A DNA stretch of 64,000 nucleotides from Aquimarina aquimarini (GCF_900299535.1 NZ_OMKE01000056.1:1-64000); one strand, 5' to 3'. Numbered from the stretch's first letter, positions 18,931 through 28,540 are shown. Numbers and translations: made by a program. Notes: generated by a model from the sequence alone, not told the origin.

Positions 18931-20136
18931 TTATACAGTTAGTGATTCATGGATATTGTTTTTTACATCTTCTAAAGAATACTCACCATTAATTACTTCT
19001 TCTACCGTTTTGTGAAATTTATATAATAAGTCTTCGTAAGTCCCATATACAAAATGAGTATTAGCTTCTGATTCGATAGTAGTTTGGATAGACTCTCCAA
19101 TTTCCATATCCTCATAAAGAGCGCCCCAATAGTAATTGTATTGCTGTTCCCAGAACATTTTGTTTTTCTCTGTGTGTGGTAAATCATCAACTAATGTGCC
19201 TGAGATAAAAGTACAATGTTTCTCGTCTTTTGGATAGACACTTAATACATGTCCAAAACCAGTTCCTGTTAAATAAAATGTATTGGGAAAAATAAAATAA
19301 ATGATAGTTACGTTGTTTTGTAATTCCCAATCTTTTTCATCTTTATCGTATTCTTTCAGAATTTTCTCCTGTGGAGCTATTAATCTTGCGTGAGGTTTTA
19401 AATAATCAAATACAGATCCAAAACTTAGAAAGTTATCAGCTGAAGATTCTTTATGTAGATATGGAAAATGATAATTTTCGGAATTAGCTTCAATACTAAA
19501 TTTCCAGTTCATATCTCTATGATGTATTTTGGACTTATAAAGTACTTTATTTTCATCATACCCATAACTCATCAAATTGTCATAAATCTCTCCTAAATGA
19601 GATTTTAAATCCAATTCTTTGCCAGGTGTAGGAATTACATAGATCATTCCAAAACATTCTTCTACAGGTAATGATATTAGTCCAAAATCTTTTTTGTTAA
19701 TACAAGGAAAACCTTCAGGGTTGGGTAAACCTCTTAAATCACCATTCTTTGGGGAATAACTCCATCCATGAAAAGGGCATTTAAGATTACCTTTGCAATT
19801 GCCTTGTACTTCATCCAACATTCGTGCTCCTCTATGTCGACAAGCATTAATATAAGCTTTTAAAGACATATCTTTATTTCGGATTACAATAATTGGGGTG
19901 GTGGTTAAATCGTGAGCGATATAATCACCATGGTTTGCTATTTCTGAAGAAAACCCGACCATTAATGGAAATTCCTTAAATAGTGTGTTTTTTTCTTTTA
20001 TAAATTTTTCACGGCTTGTATATGCTTCTACAGAAATTTTAGAGTATTCACTCTGATTTCCAGTATCAGAAACTTTCCTTGAATTTACATTTTCTATAAT
20101 CCTTTTTAATATTGAAATTTCTAGTTCCCGGTTCAT
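18931..20136 (-). CDS. Rieske non-heme iron oxygenase, alpha subunit
   Basis: The protein has 401 residues. The Rieske cluster ligands are Cys99-x-His101 (NACRHRGARM) and Cys120-x2-His123 (CPFHGWSY). The mononuclear iron site is His223 and His228 (ENYHFPYLH) with a C-terminal acidic ligand in the region YEDMEIGES. These enzymes hydroxylate, desaturate or cyclise substrates with electrons from a ferredoxin and reductase; no partner genes lie in the cluster. It is two bases upstream of the KS-DH gene, so the two are co-translated, and it likely tailors a chain or the released product. A structured 163-base gap separates it from the large PKS gene. Confidence 0.9.
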   Translation of the reverse strand: MNRELEISILKRIIENVNSRKVSDTGNQSEYSKISVEAYTSREKFIKEKNTLFKEFPLMVGFSSEIANHGDYIAHDLTTTPIIVIRNKDMSLKAYINACRHRGARMLDEVQGNCKGNLKCPFHGWSYSPKNGDLRGLPNPEGFPCINKKDFGLISLPVEECFGMIYVIPTPGKELDLKSHLGEIYDNLMSYGYDENKVLYKSKIHHRDMNWKFSIEANSENYHFPYLHKESSADNFLSFGSVFDYLKPHARLIAPQEKILKEYDKDEKDWELQNNVTIIYFIFPNTFYLTGTGFGHVLSVYPKDEKHCTFISGTLVDDLPHTEKNKMFWEQQYNYYWGALYEDMEIGESIQTTIESEANTHFVYGTYEDLLYKFHKTVEEVINGEYSLEDVKNNIHESLTV

Positions 20137-20152
20137 TTTATTGGTATTTTAT

Positions 20153-20258
20153 GGCTTTATTCTAAATCTTAATAGATATGATATCTCAATCTTTATTTTG
20201 TCTTAATAGAATCGATCACTAGTTTTAGATAGATTCTATTAAGATTTAGAATAAAGCC
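20153..20258. promoter_or_regulatory. Intergenic element with two mutually exclusive hairpins
   Basis: A 24-base arm (20153-20176, GGCTTTATTCTAAATC...) is exactly complementary to 20235-20258. In addition, 20201-20213 (TCTTAATAGAATC) is exactly complementary to 20232-20244, which overlaps the right-hand arm. In the leftward transcript the first-made arm can pair either with the nearby 13-base copy or with the distal 24-base copy, but not both. This resembles an attenuator or RNA-processing switch between the big PKS gene and the Rieske/KS/AOS genes. It could also be a passive inverted-repeat insertion. Confidence 0.6.
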
Positions 20259-20299
20259 TGTTTTGTTAATAAGTTTTAATGATACTATTTACTTAATTT

Positions 20300-23200
20300 T
20301 TATTCTACAAGTTTAGATAACTCTTGAGCTAACTCTTCTTCTGAAAATTCTGGAGTATTTGTTTCAAGGATTTCTTTTATAGGTTCAACTATATTTTCTT
20401 TTTCCTCTCCTAACCCTAATAAATCATTTAGAATATAGTCTGTAAGTGCTTCAAGTGTTGGTTGTTCAAAGATTATGCTGGCATTAAACTCCTGATTAAT
20501 GCTTTTTTGTAATCGATTACTTAAATCTATTGTAACCAAAGAGTCGACACCAAGATCAAATAAGGGTTGTTCTGGGTCAATTTCGTCAATAGAATCAATC
20601 CCCATTAGTTGAGCTATTTCTTTTTGCATATATGTTAAAAAGAAAGGTTTTCTTTCTTCTACAGGCTTTTCTTTCAATAGGTTTAGTATTGAAAAATTTT
20701 GGTCATTTGATTTTTCTGCTACATCTTTAAAATTTTCCAAAAATTTTGGCACATTTATTCTTTGCTGGTTTTTGAAATAATTTTCCCAATTCATGTTCCA
20801 AACCCCTATATGATGACTTGAAGGATTTGCTAGTAGTTTTGAAAAGGTATTTAGAGCTTGATTGTCAGACAGGTATTCAACTCCCATATCTTTGATACGC
20901 TGTTGATCCTGTTTATTCATATTAGAAGCCATTCCTCCTTCGGCCCATGGTCCCCAGTTAATGCTTAAACATGGAAGCCCCAGATCTCGACGGTATCTTG
21001 CAAAAGTATCCATGAATGCATTTGCGGCAGCATAATTAGTTTGCCCTAATCCTCCTAAAACAGACGTCATAGAAGAAAAGCAGATAAAAAAGTCAAGATC
21101 AATCTTATCACTACAGGTATGTAAATTCCATGTACCTTTCATTTTTGATGACATCACACTCTCAAAACTATTCCAGTCTTGTTGCAATAATACTCCATCT
21201 TGTAGTGTGCCCGCAGCATGAATAATGCCTGCTAAGGATATTTTATTTTTATTTAGAGTTTTAAATAATTTAATAGTTTCTTTTTCTATTGAAATATCAG
21301 ATTGAATGACTTGCACATTGACCTTGTGCTTTTTCTCTAATATTTCAATTTTTTCTTTTGCCTCACTACTAGGGTGGTTTCTACCTACAAGTGAAATATG
21401 TTTTGCTCCTAAATCTGCCATTTTTTCGGCAACTTTAAGACCTAGACTTCCTAAACCTCCGGTGATTAAATAATTCTTGTCTCCTACTAAAGGGGAGGAG
21501 GTTTTTTCTTTGATTTCTGGTAAGGAGAGAACAACTTTTCCAATATTTTTTGCTTGTGCTAGATATTGAAATGCTGTTTTGGCTTCTGTTATATCAAAAG
21601 AAGTTATAGGGATTGTTTGCAGTTTTTCTTGGGTAAATCTATCAGTGATTTTGAGAAGGAGTTTTTTATATAATACTTGATTATTTCTTATGTCATCACC
21701 AAGGTCAAATACAAAATAATCAATATCAGGACGTGTGTTTTTCATTTTTTCTTTAGTCCAGATACCTATTTTTCCTATTTCTACATACCTTCCATTTTTA
21801 GCTAAAACTTCTAGGTTTTTAGAAATATATTCGTCTTTTAAGCTATTTAATACAATATCAACTCCCTTATTGTTAGTTATCTTATTAATCTCATTAGCAT
21901 AATCTAGACTTCTAGAGTCCATGATGTATTCTACTCCTTTTGATTTAAGGAAATCCCATTTTGACTTACTTGCTGTAGCAAATACTATTGCACCTGCATT
22001 TTGTGCTATTTGTAAAGCAGCCTGACCGACACCACCTGCACAAGCATGTATTAAAACTTTATCACCTTTTTTGATTTTGGCCAACTCCTCTAAACCATAT
22101 AATGCGGTCATAAAAACAGTAGGTATTGCAGAAGCTTCTATCATACTAAGATTTGCTGGTTTTGGTACAATATATGCAGGTGATACTGTTACAAAACTTT
22201 TCATACATCCGTTAGGAGAAGTTGCTATTACTTTATCTCCTATTTTAGTGCTTTTAACATTCTTGCCAACGGCAGTTACAATTCCAGAACATTCAAAACC
22301 TAAAGGTTGATCTTTAGAACTAATAATTCCTTGTTGTTCACTGTGTTCTTGCAGTAACCCTAAAGTATGTAAGACATCTTTAAAATTAAGGGCACTTGCT
22401 GTAACTGCAATTTGTACCTCATCAACACCAGGAGCTTTCTTATTTTGCGAAACTTGTTCTAGATTTTCTAATGTTCCATACTCTTTTATTCTGAGTTGTA
22501 AGGGAGATGTATTTTGGTTTTTATCTTTCAATTGATATTCTGATAACCTTGCTACATATCGATTTCCATTTCTAAATGCTACCTGATCTTCAGGTCCTGG
22601 ATTCCATATTTCATCAAAAAGTTGTTGTGCTTGTTTTTTGTTAAGATTTTCAGAGGAATCAAGATCAATACAAGATGGAGTATATTTTCCTAATTCATAT
22701 GCTAAACTTGCCCTAAACCCCCATAATGTAGATTCTTTTGGGTTTATCTTTTCTGTATCATTTATAATTGCTTGCCCACCTTTGGTTATCCACCACAAAC
22801 GTGGTTTCTCTGTAGTTTTTTTTGAAAACGTATTCAATAACTCTTCTAGGGATTGTATTAATAAAAGAGAACTATGTAACCCTTCTTGCTCAAAGGATTG
22901 TTCTATCCCCCATAGGTTTATTACTCCTTTTAATTTAGGAAAACTTTCATCAAACTCATCAGATAGAAAATCTTTCCAATTTTCTATATCTTCAAAATCA
23001 AAGTCTTCTATGTGTAATTGGATTGCTCTTTCTTGCTTCTCTTCTAATAAGGATGTAAGCTGATCTCCAATTCCTTGTTTATCACAAAGAATGAGCCAGC
23101 TTGTAGGGTCTTTTACCATCCGCTCTTTGTATGATAAATGTCTTTTTATCTCTGGTTGTTGAATCCAAGATACAGAATGGGTTATAGTGTCATTAATAGC

Positions 23201-26200
23201 ACTTTCTTCTTCTGCATGCTCTTTTGTTTCTTTAGTTCCATTTATCTCATTATTTTTTAGACGGATCAACTTAAGGCCGTTTATAAAAGCAATGTTTTTA
23301 CCATTACTATTGACGATATGAAAATCAGCTTGATAATAGGTGTCCCCAATCTTTTTAGGGGTATTTATATAACACCATAATTCTGTAGTAGGAACATCAA
23401 ATATGGTTATAGACTGTATGCTTATTGGCAGTAATGCCTCTACGATTTTTTCTGGCGCCAAGAGTGCAGAAAGACTTTGGAAGCAAGAATCTAGTAATGC
23501 TGGATGAAAATGATATTCTGATGAGTTAGTGCTAGACTGATTTGGTAATTTAACTTGAGTCAAAGCTTCATTTTCATTATACCACATTTTAGAAACACCT
23601 TGAAAAGAAGCACCATAATGTAAACCTGTCAAACTTGTTCTCTTGTAATGTTCTTTTCCATCTATAGTAGTATGACATCTATCCTTTATGCTGTCAAGAT
23701 CATCAATAGTGTCTATGATGTCAGGAGTATTCTCTAATTTTAAAATACCATTTGCATGATAAGTCCACTGAGTATTGCTTTCGTTTTTTTCTTTCTCTAA
23801 ATTTTCAGAAACACTATGGATATTAAACTCATAACGAGAATTAGAGCTAGACATTAATGGAGAAAAAGAAGTTTGTATAGTTGTGTTTTTTCCTTCGATT
23901 AACTCTAAAGATTGTTTAAAAGAAATTTCAGACAATGTAATATGCTTTATACTTTTTCTGTTTGCTACTGATATAGCTCCTGCAAATGCCATTTCTATAT
24001 AACCAGCTCCTGGAAATAATATCTTGTCATATACTTTATGATCTTTAATAAAACTAGGGTATTGCGTATTTAAAACTCCATTATACCTAATTGTTTGATC
24101 AAGGCTTAAAGCTAATTCTATTTTATTACCTAATAACGGGTGTTCATGTTTGTATATGTTTTTAGGTATCATATATGAATTTGAGTTTTCTTCTATATGA
24201 TTTAGCCAATAGTATTTCCTTTGAAAAGGATAATTAGGCAGGACAACTTTTTTATAGTTTTGCCCTTCTATAAAGTTTATCCAATTAACCTCTACTCCAA
24301 AATGATATAGGCTTTGAATACATTTTAGAAATTGATTTTTATACTCCCCTTGATTAAAGTGGTTATCTAATATGATTTTTTCTTTTAAAGCACTGATTGT
24401 ATTGCTAATTTTTTGGGGCCTACCAATGCATAAGAAGAGATCATGTTTTTCAATTATTGCTGTTAGGTCTAAGTTTTTATTGGTTTTTAAATTGCTAGAT
24501 ATCAGTTGGTTTTTCCAATAAATAATAGAAGTAATGTCGTCAGAGTCAATAAATCCCGATGTGTCGGTTGCTAAAGTTATATCTGGATTTGAAAACTCTA
24601 TTTGCTCGATAATCTGTGTAACTTCCTTTTCAGTATCGGCTTTATTTATAAAGGAGTGTTTTTTTTCTAGTAATTGTATGGCACTCTTGTAATCAAATAC
24701 ACCTGATATACATGCTGCTAGAATCTGACTAGAACTATGATTACTACAAAGTAAAAGATCAGGTGTAATCCCCCAATATATCCAACTTTTGGCATAGGCA
24801 TATAAAGCTGTGAAATATAAAATTGAGTTATCTTGTTCATCTAATGAAGTGTTTTGATCATTTTTTGTAGTAAAAGATTCTAATAGTTTGTAGTTATTAT
24901 CTGTTACTCGATCGCAATCCTTTATTATTTTTCTGAACACAGGATGTTCGTTGAAAAGGAAGCGTACTGCTTCTAGGTTAAAATTAAGTAAATCAGGAAT
25001 AATAAATGCTATTTTTGATTTTTCTAAGCTTATTTTACTAAAAAAAGCATTTGATTCTTTTTTGAAACTCGTTTGTAAACTATTAATGATATCTTCTTTA
25101 GAGTTCTCTATTACTGATATTCTATATTGAAAATGATTACGTCCAGTAAGCGAGGTGTAGCAAACATCAGCAATCTCTTTTTCTGTTACCTCTTTTAAAT
25201 AATTTACATGATTTTTTACTTGAGTCTCTAATGCTTTTTTAGTTTTTGCAGAACAAGTAAAAAAATAATTTTTATCCTCAGAAGGAGTGTCTAATAGTTT
25301 TATTACTGGGGCTTCTTTAATAATAGCATGGGTGTTGGTTCCTGTAAATCCAAAGGAGCTAATTCCAGCATATCGAGATTTTTCATTTCGATACCATGGT
25401 GTGTTTTTTGTAACTACTTTTAGAGGCATGTCATCCCAATCAATGTAGGGATTAGGTGGGTCTGCATGTAAGTTAGAAGGTATCATCTCATGTTGCATGG
25501 ATAATACGGTTTTCATTAGCCCTGCTAATCCTGCTACAGGCTCTGTATGCCCTATATTTGTTTTAACCGAGCCTATTTTTAATGGATTTTTATTGTTATG
25601 ACCAATTCCAATTGTGTTGTTTAGAGCTTGAACTTCTATAGGGTCTCCTAGTGGAGTTCCTGTCCCATGTGCTTCTACGTAATCAATATCCTCAGGGTTC
25701 AAATTCGCTTTGTCTAAAGTTTTACGAATCAAATTTTCTTGAGCAGGGCCATATGGTACTGTTAGACCTCCACTTGCTCCATCTTGATTTATTCCTGTAG
25801 CACATATTACACTAAGGATTGGGTCACCATCTAATTGGGCCTTTTTTAAAGGTTTTAAGTAGAATACGGCACACCCTTCAGATCTTACATATCCATCAGC
25901 TTTTGAAGAAAATGTTTTGCAAAAACCATCAGAAGACAGCATATTTCCTTGACTTGCTGCTACATTATTTTCTCCAGAAATTATTATATTAACACCACCA
26001 ACAAGTGCTCCGTCTGATTCATTGTTACGGATGCTTTCACAGGCATAATGAAGGGCTGTCATTGATGCAGAACAAGCTGTATCAATAGATAGACTTGGTC
26101 CTGTTAGCCCTAGAAAATAAGATAATCTTCCTGAAGCGGCACTAAGTTGAGTGCCCATTCCGCTAAAAAAGGTAATGTTTTTTGGATCTCTATCTTTTTC

Positions 26201-26935
26201 TGGAGGGTAATATTCGGTGTTACGAATTCCTACAAAGACACCTATATTGTTTCCTCTTAGATTATTGGCAGACTGACCAGAGTTTTCGATGGCCTCCCAT
26301 GCTACTTCCATTAAGACTCTTTGCTGTGGATCCATTTCTGAAGCTTCTTTAGCTGAAATTCCAAAAAACTGAGGGTCAAATTCTTTGATGTTTTTTATAA
26401 AACCTCCATAGCGACTTGAAACTTTACCAGATTCTTTTTTGTCAGAATAGAATTGATCTATATCAAATCTCGATTTAGGAACTTCTTCAATTGCATTTTC
26501 ATTATTGATGAGTAGTTGCCAAAAATCCATTGGATTCATGATGCCTCCAGGCATTCTGCACGCCATGCCTATTATAGCAATTTCATCTTTAGTATTCTCT
26601 GAGTTATTTTTTTGATTTAAAGACTTATCTATTTGATGTTCTGGTGCTATTTTTAATTCACTAAGTAAAAAATCTACTAATGTGTCTAGCCTTGGATAAT
26701 CAAAAAGTACTGTTGTTTTTAGAGAACAATCTAATTCTTGTTCAAGTTTTAGTTTAAATTCTATAGCTTGTGCAGAATCTGTTCCTAATTCGATAAAACT
26801 TTGATCTTTTGTTATTACATGGGATGGATCCAGTTCAAGAAATTCGGTTAAAAGTTTTCGAATGTAATCGCTTAAAATATTTTGTCTTTTGCTAGGTGTG
26901 TTTTGTAGCAAGGTTTCTATTATGTTAATTGCCAT
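20300..26935 (-). CDS. Modular PKS: ACP-KS-(degenerate AT)-DH-ER-KR-ACP
   Basis: The protein has 2211 residues. ACP1 spans about 15-95 (Ser54 in GTDSAQ). The KS spans about 117-540 with intact Cys288, His423 and His463. An acyltransferase-like region (about 640-880) has the GHSxGE site replaced by NHSSSQ (732-737), and the usual TGQG motif is absent, so self-loading is doubtful. The DH has His966 and Asp1149 (HPALLDS). The ER (about 1480-1805) has ACAGGVGQAALQIA. The KR (about 1820-2005) has TGGLGSLG and Tyr1968/Asn1972. ACP2 carries Ser2132 in GVDSLV. One round would give a fully reduced extension. The N-terminal ACP fits the role of the stand-alone ACP (ScoB) on which the ligase and ScoD-like enzyme would build the starter. 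Confidence 0.93.
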   Translation of the reverse strand: MAINIIETLLQNTPSKRQNILSDYIRKLLTEFLELDPSHVITKDQSFIELGTDSAQAIEFKLKLEQELDCSLKTTVLFDYPRLDTLVDFLLSELKIAPEHQIDKSLNQKNNSENTKDEIAIIGMACRMPGGIMNPMDFWQLLINNENAIEEVPKSRFDIDQFYSDKKESGKVSSRYGGFIKNIKEFDPQFFGISAKEASEMDPQQRVLMEVAWEAIENSGQSANNLRGNNIGVFVGIRNTEYYPPEKDRDPKNITFFSGMGTQLSAASGRLSYFLGLTGPSLSIDTACSASMTALHYACESIRNNESDGALVGGVNIIISGENNVAASQGNMLSSDGFCKTFSSKADGYVRSEGCAVFYLKPLKKAQLDGDPILSVICATGINQDGASGGLTVPYGPAQENLIRKTLDKANLNPEDIDYVEAHGTGTPLGDPIEVQALNNTIGIGHNNKNPLKIGSVKTNIGHTEPVAGLAGLMKTVLSMQHEMIPSNLHADPPNPYIDWDDMPLKVVTKNTPWYRNEKSRYAGISSFGFTGTNTHAIIKEAPVIKLLDTPSEDKNYFFTCSAKTKKALETQVKNHVNYLKEVTEKEIADVCYTSLTGRNHFQYRISVIENSKEDIINSLQTSFKKESNAFFSKISLEKSKIAFIIPDLLNFNLEAVRFLFNEHPVFRKIIKDCDRVTDNNYKLLESFTTKNDQNTSLDEQDNSILYFTALYAYAKSWIYWGITPDLLLCSNHSSSQILAACISGVFDYKSAIQLLEKKHSFINKADTEKEVTQIIEQIEFSNPDITLATDTSGFIDSDDITSIIYWKNQLISSNLKTNKNLDLTAIIEKHDLFLCIGRPQKISNTISALKEKIILDNHFNQGEYKNQFLKCIQSLYHFGVEVNWINFIEGQNYKKVVLPNYPFQRKYYWLNHIEENSNSYMIPKNIYKHEHPLLGNKIELALSLDQTIRYNGVLNTQYPSFIKDHKVYDKILFPGAGYIEMAFAGAISVANRKSIKHITLSEISFKQSLELIEGKNTTIQTSFSPLMSSSNSRYEFNIHSVSENLEKEKNESNTQWTYHANGILKLENTPDIIDTIDDLDSIKDRCHTTIDGKEHYKRTSLTGLHYGASFQGVSKMWYNENEALTQVKLPNQSSTNSSEYHFHPALLDSCFQSLSALLAPEKIVEALLPISIQSITIFDVPTTELWCYINTPKKIGDTYYQADFHIVNSNGKNIAFINGLKLIRLKNNEINGTKETKEHAEEESAINDTITHSVSWIQQPEIKRHLSYKERMVKDPTSWLILCDKQGIGDQLTSLLEEKQERAIQLHIEDFDFEDIENWKDFLSDEFDESFPKLKGVINLWGIEQSFEQEGLHSSLLLIQSLEELLNTFSKKTTEKPRLWWITKGGQAIINDTEKINPKESTLWGFRASLAYELGKYTPSCIDLDSSENLNKKQAQQLFDEIWNPGPEDQVAFRNGNRYVARLSEYQLKDKNQNTSPLQLRIKEYGTLENLEQVSQNKKAPGVDEVQIAVTASALNFKDVLHTLGLLQEHSEQQGIISSKDQPLGFECSGIVTAVGKNVKSTKIGDKVIATSPNGCMKSFVTVSPAYIVPKPANLSMIEASAIPTVFMTALYGLEELAKIKKGDKVLIHACAGGVGQAALQIAQNAGAIVFATASKSKWDFLKSKGVEYIMDSRSLDYANEINKITNNKGVDIVLNSLKDEYISKNLEVLAKNGRYVEIGKIGIWTKEKMKNTRPDIDYFVFDLGDDIRNNQVLYKKLLLKITDRFTQEKLQTIPITSFDITEAKTAFQYLAQAKNIGKVVLSLPEIKEKTSSPLVGDKNYLITGGLGSLGLKVAEKMADLGAKHISLVGRNHPSSEAKEKIEILEKKHKVNVQVIQSDISIEKETIKLFKTLNKNKISLAGIIHAAGTLQDGVLLQQDWNSFESVMSSKMKGTWNLHTCSDKIDLDFFICFSSMTSVLGGLGQTNYAAANAFMDTFARYRRDLGLPCLSINWGPWAEGGMASNMNKQDQQRIKDMGVEYLSDNQALNTFSKLLANPSSHHIGVWNMNWENYFKNQQRINVPKFLENFKDVAEKSNDQNFSILNLLKEKPVEERKPFFLTYMQKEIAQLMGIDSIDEIDPEQPLFDLGVDSLVTIDLSNRLQKSINQEFNASIIFEQPTLEALTDYILNDLLGLGEEKENIVEPIKEILETNTPEFSEEELAQELSKLVE

Positions 26936-26955
26936 ATTTTAAATTTTTAGATTAC

Positions 26956-27076
26956 AGTAGTTTTGGCTTATTTTAAACAACTTCTTACAAACTAATATTT
27001 CATTAAAATTGTCATCATTAGAAAATTTTAATTGTTATAAAAAAGAGAGTTTGTTTAAAATGATATAAGAACTACT
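26956..27076. promoter_or_regulatory. Nested hairpin between the ScoD-like and PKS genes
   Basis: Outer arms AGTAGTT/AACTACT (26956-26962, 27070-27076), middle arms TTTTAAACAA/TTGTTTAAAA (26971-26980, 27051-27060) and inner arms ATTAAAATT/AATTTTAAT (27002-27010, 27024-27032) are each exact. They nest into one long imperfect stem in the leader of the PKS gene. The function is unknown. Confidence 0.5.
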
Positions 27077-27084
27077 ATAAATAA

Positions 27085-27621
27085 TTAAGGATTTAAAAGC
27101 ACTACAAGTATTTCTCCTGTAGATTTTCCATTTATGCCATCTTCGAAATTACAGTAGGTATTTACAAAAGTACCTGTAGATCTTTTAGATAAACTTTTGA
27201 TACCGATCTCACCCTTAAATTTTTTTGCATTAATTTCGGTTTTATAAGATGATGATATCTTGGCTATAAGGAGATGTGAAAGTTGGTTCTGGAAAAATAT
27301 CTCTCCTTTATACATATTGAGCTCAGGAATCAGATTTTTTAATATACAATAGCCAAAAAAAGTATATGCTAATTGATTAAAACAGATGTTAAACTCTACG
27401 GCATTAAAATGACCAGTATCATCTATATAACAGGAACTGGCAATACCAAAATTACCTTTTCCTACTAATTCTTTAACCCCATTATGCTCATTAATATGTA
27501 CATCTAAGTTTTTTAAGTAATGACAATGGTCGTGATAGGGGGTTAAAATTTTTTTTATATAATGGTCTTCTACCTTAAGGAGTGAGTTCTCTATGTCTGG
27601 ATACATGTTTTTTGTGTTCAT
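27085..27621 (-). CDS. FcoT/ScoD-type hot-dog protein (glycine Michael addition, isonitrile pathway)
   Basis: The 178-residue protein has the hallmark stretch of mycobacterial FcoT (Rv0098) and Streptomyces ScoD: GNFGI, then TGHFNAVEFNICFNQLAYT (about residues 69-87), then FQNQLSHLLIAKISS and INAKKFKGEI. It is collinear with that family from its N terminus (ILTPYHDHCHYLKNLDV) to its end. In isonitrile lipopeptide biosynthesis this protein adds glycine to the beta carbon of an alpha,beta-unsaturated acyl-ACP and releases the 3-(carboxymethylamino) acid. The neighbours, the oxygenase three bases upstream and the ligase before that, are the other members of that pathway. The family call is strong. 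The exact activity here is inferred. Confidence 0.88.
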   Translation of the reverse strand: MNTKNMYPDIENSLLKVEDHYIKKILTPYHDHCHYLKNLDVHINEHNGVKELVGKGNFGIASSCYIDDTGHFNAVEFNICFNQLAYTFFGYCILKNLIPELNMYKGEIFFQNQLSHLLIAKISSSYKTEINAKKFKGEIGIKSLSKRSTGTFVNTYCNFEDGINGKSTGEILVVLLNP

Positions 27622-27624
27622 TTC

Positions 27625-28521
27625 TTATGAGTTTTTAGAGATTCCTTTATAAAAAGGGTATTTGTCATAGATACCGATTCTATAGCTTTTACTTTTCTCA
27701 CCTACAGGTAATGCTGAGGATTTGTGGAGTAAATACCTATTATCCCAAATAATCAAATCACCTTTGTCCCAATGATGTGTGTGAATATGTTCTTCTTTCT
27801 CGATAAAATCAAATAACCTCTTTATTGTTTGTTCACTTTCTTCATGATTCATCCCTTCTACCTTCATCGTAAATCCACTACTTGCATATAATATTTTATC
27901 TCCCGTAACAGGGTGCTCAATAATTGCTGGGTGTTTTACAGGGGGTGCCGTTTTATTTTGATATTCGATTAATTGCTGTATAGATTTGTCTATATCATCT
28001 GGTGTTACTTTATACCTGTTATTACCTCCATGAATTAAGATTTTATTCTCAATAAGTGTTTTTAAGTCTTCAGGTAAGTTTTTATAAACCTTATTCATAT
28101 CTATATAAGAAGTAGACCTAACTGTTTCTGGAATTATTACAGGAGTAATTGCAGTAAAGGATAAAGGTTGTTCTTGAAATTGACAATCAGTATGCCAGTA
28201 ATGGCCAGTTCCAGCTACTCCTACTTTTTCACCAGGTTTATTTACATTAGAAGAAACAAAAATCTCAGGAAAATTGGGGTGATGATAATTTTCTTGTAAA
28301 TAAATCTGCGGAGTACCTAGTTTTTTTGTGAAATCTACATACTGCTTAGGGTCTAGGTTTTGACCTTTAATAACAATTAGTTTATTGCGATAGATAGCAC
28401 TTAGGATTTCGCCTATTTCTTCGCTTTCAGGTTCTAATTGTACGACATCTAAATTTGTGATGACAGCTCCTATTTGATCTTTTTCTGCATCTTTGATGTT
28501 AATCATTTGTTGGGTTTTCAT
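27625..28521 (-). CDS. ScoE/Rv0097-type Fe(II)/2-oxoglutarate oxygenase (isonitrile-forming)
   Basis: The 298-residue TauD/TfdA-fold protein aligns throughout with the Rv0097/ScoE subgroup: ENYHHPNFPEIFVSSNV, TGHYWHTDCQF, YIDMNKVYKNLP, HTHHWDKGDLIIWDNRYLLHKS. The iron ligands are His110, Asp112 and His266. Arg281 (SYRIGIYD) fits the 2-oxoglutarate carboxylate contact, and Lys171 (RYKVTPDD) matches the subgroup lysine thought to hold the substrate carboxylate. ScoE-type enzymes convert a beta-(carboxymethylamino) acid to the beta-isocyano acid by two oxidations with loss of the glycine carboxyl as CO2. A pocket tyrosine of the actinobacterial enzymes aligns with Leu75 here, which may reflect another substrate. 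It is co-operonic with ScoC- and ScoD-like genes. Confidence 0.88.
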   Translation of the reverse strand: MKTQQMINIKDAEKDQIGAVITNLDVVQLEPESEEIGEILSAIYRNKLIVIKGQNLDPKQYVDFTKKLGTPQIYLQENYHHPNFPEIFVSSNVNKPGEKVGVAGTGHYWHTDCQFQEQPLSFTAITPVIIPETVRSTSYIDMNKVYKNLPEDLKTLIENKILIHGGNNRYKVTPDDIDKSIQQLIEYQNKTAPPVKHPAIIEHPVTGDKILYASSGFTMKVEGMNHEESEQTIKRLFDFIEKEEHIHTHHWDKGDLIIWDNRYLLHKSSALPVGEKSKSYRIGIYDKYPFYKGISKNS

Positions 28522-28540
28522 TATAATGGTTTTAAAAGTT

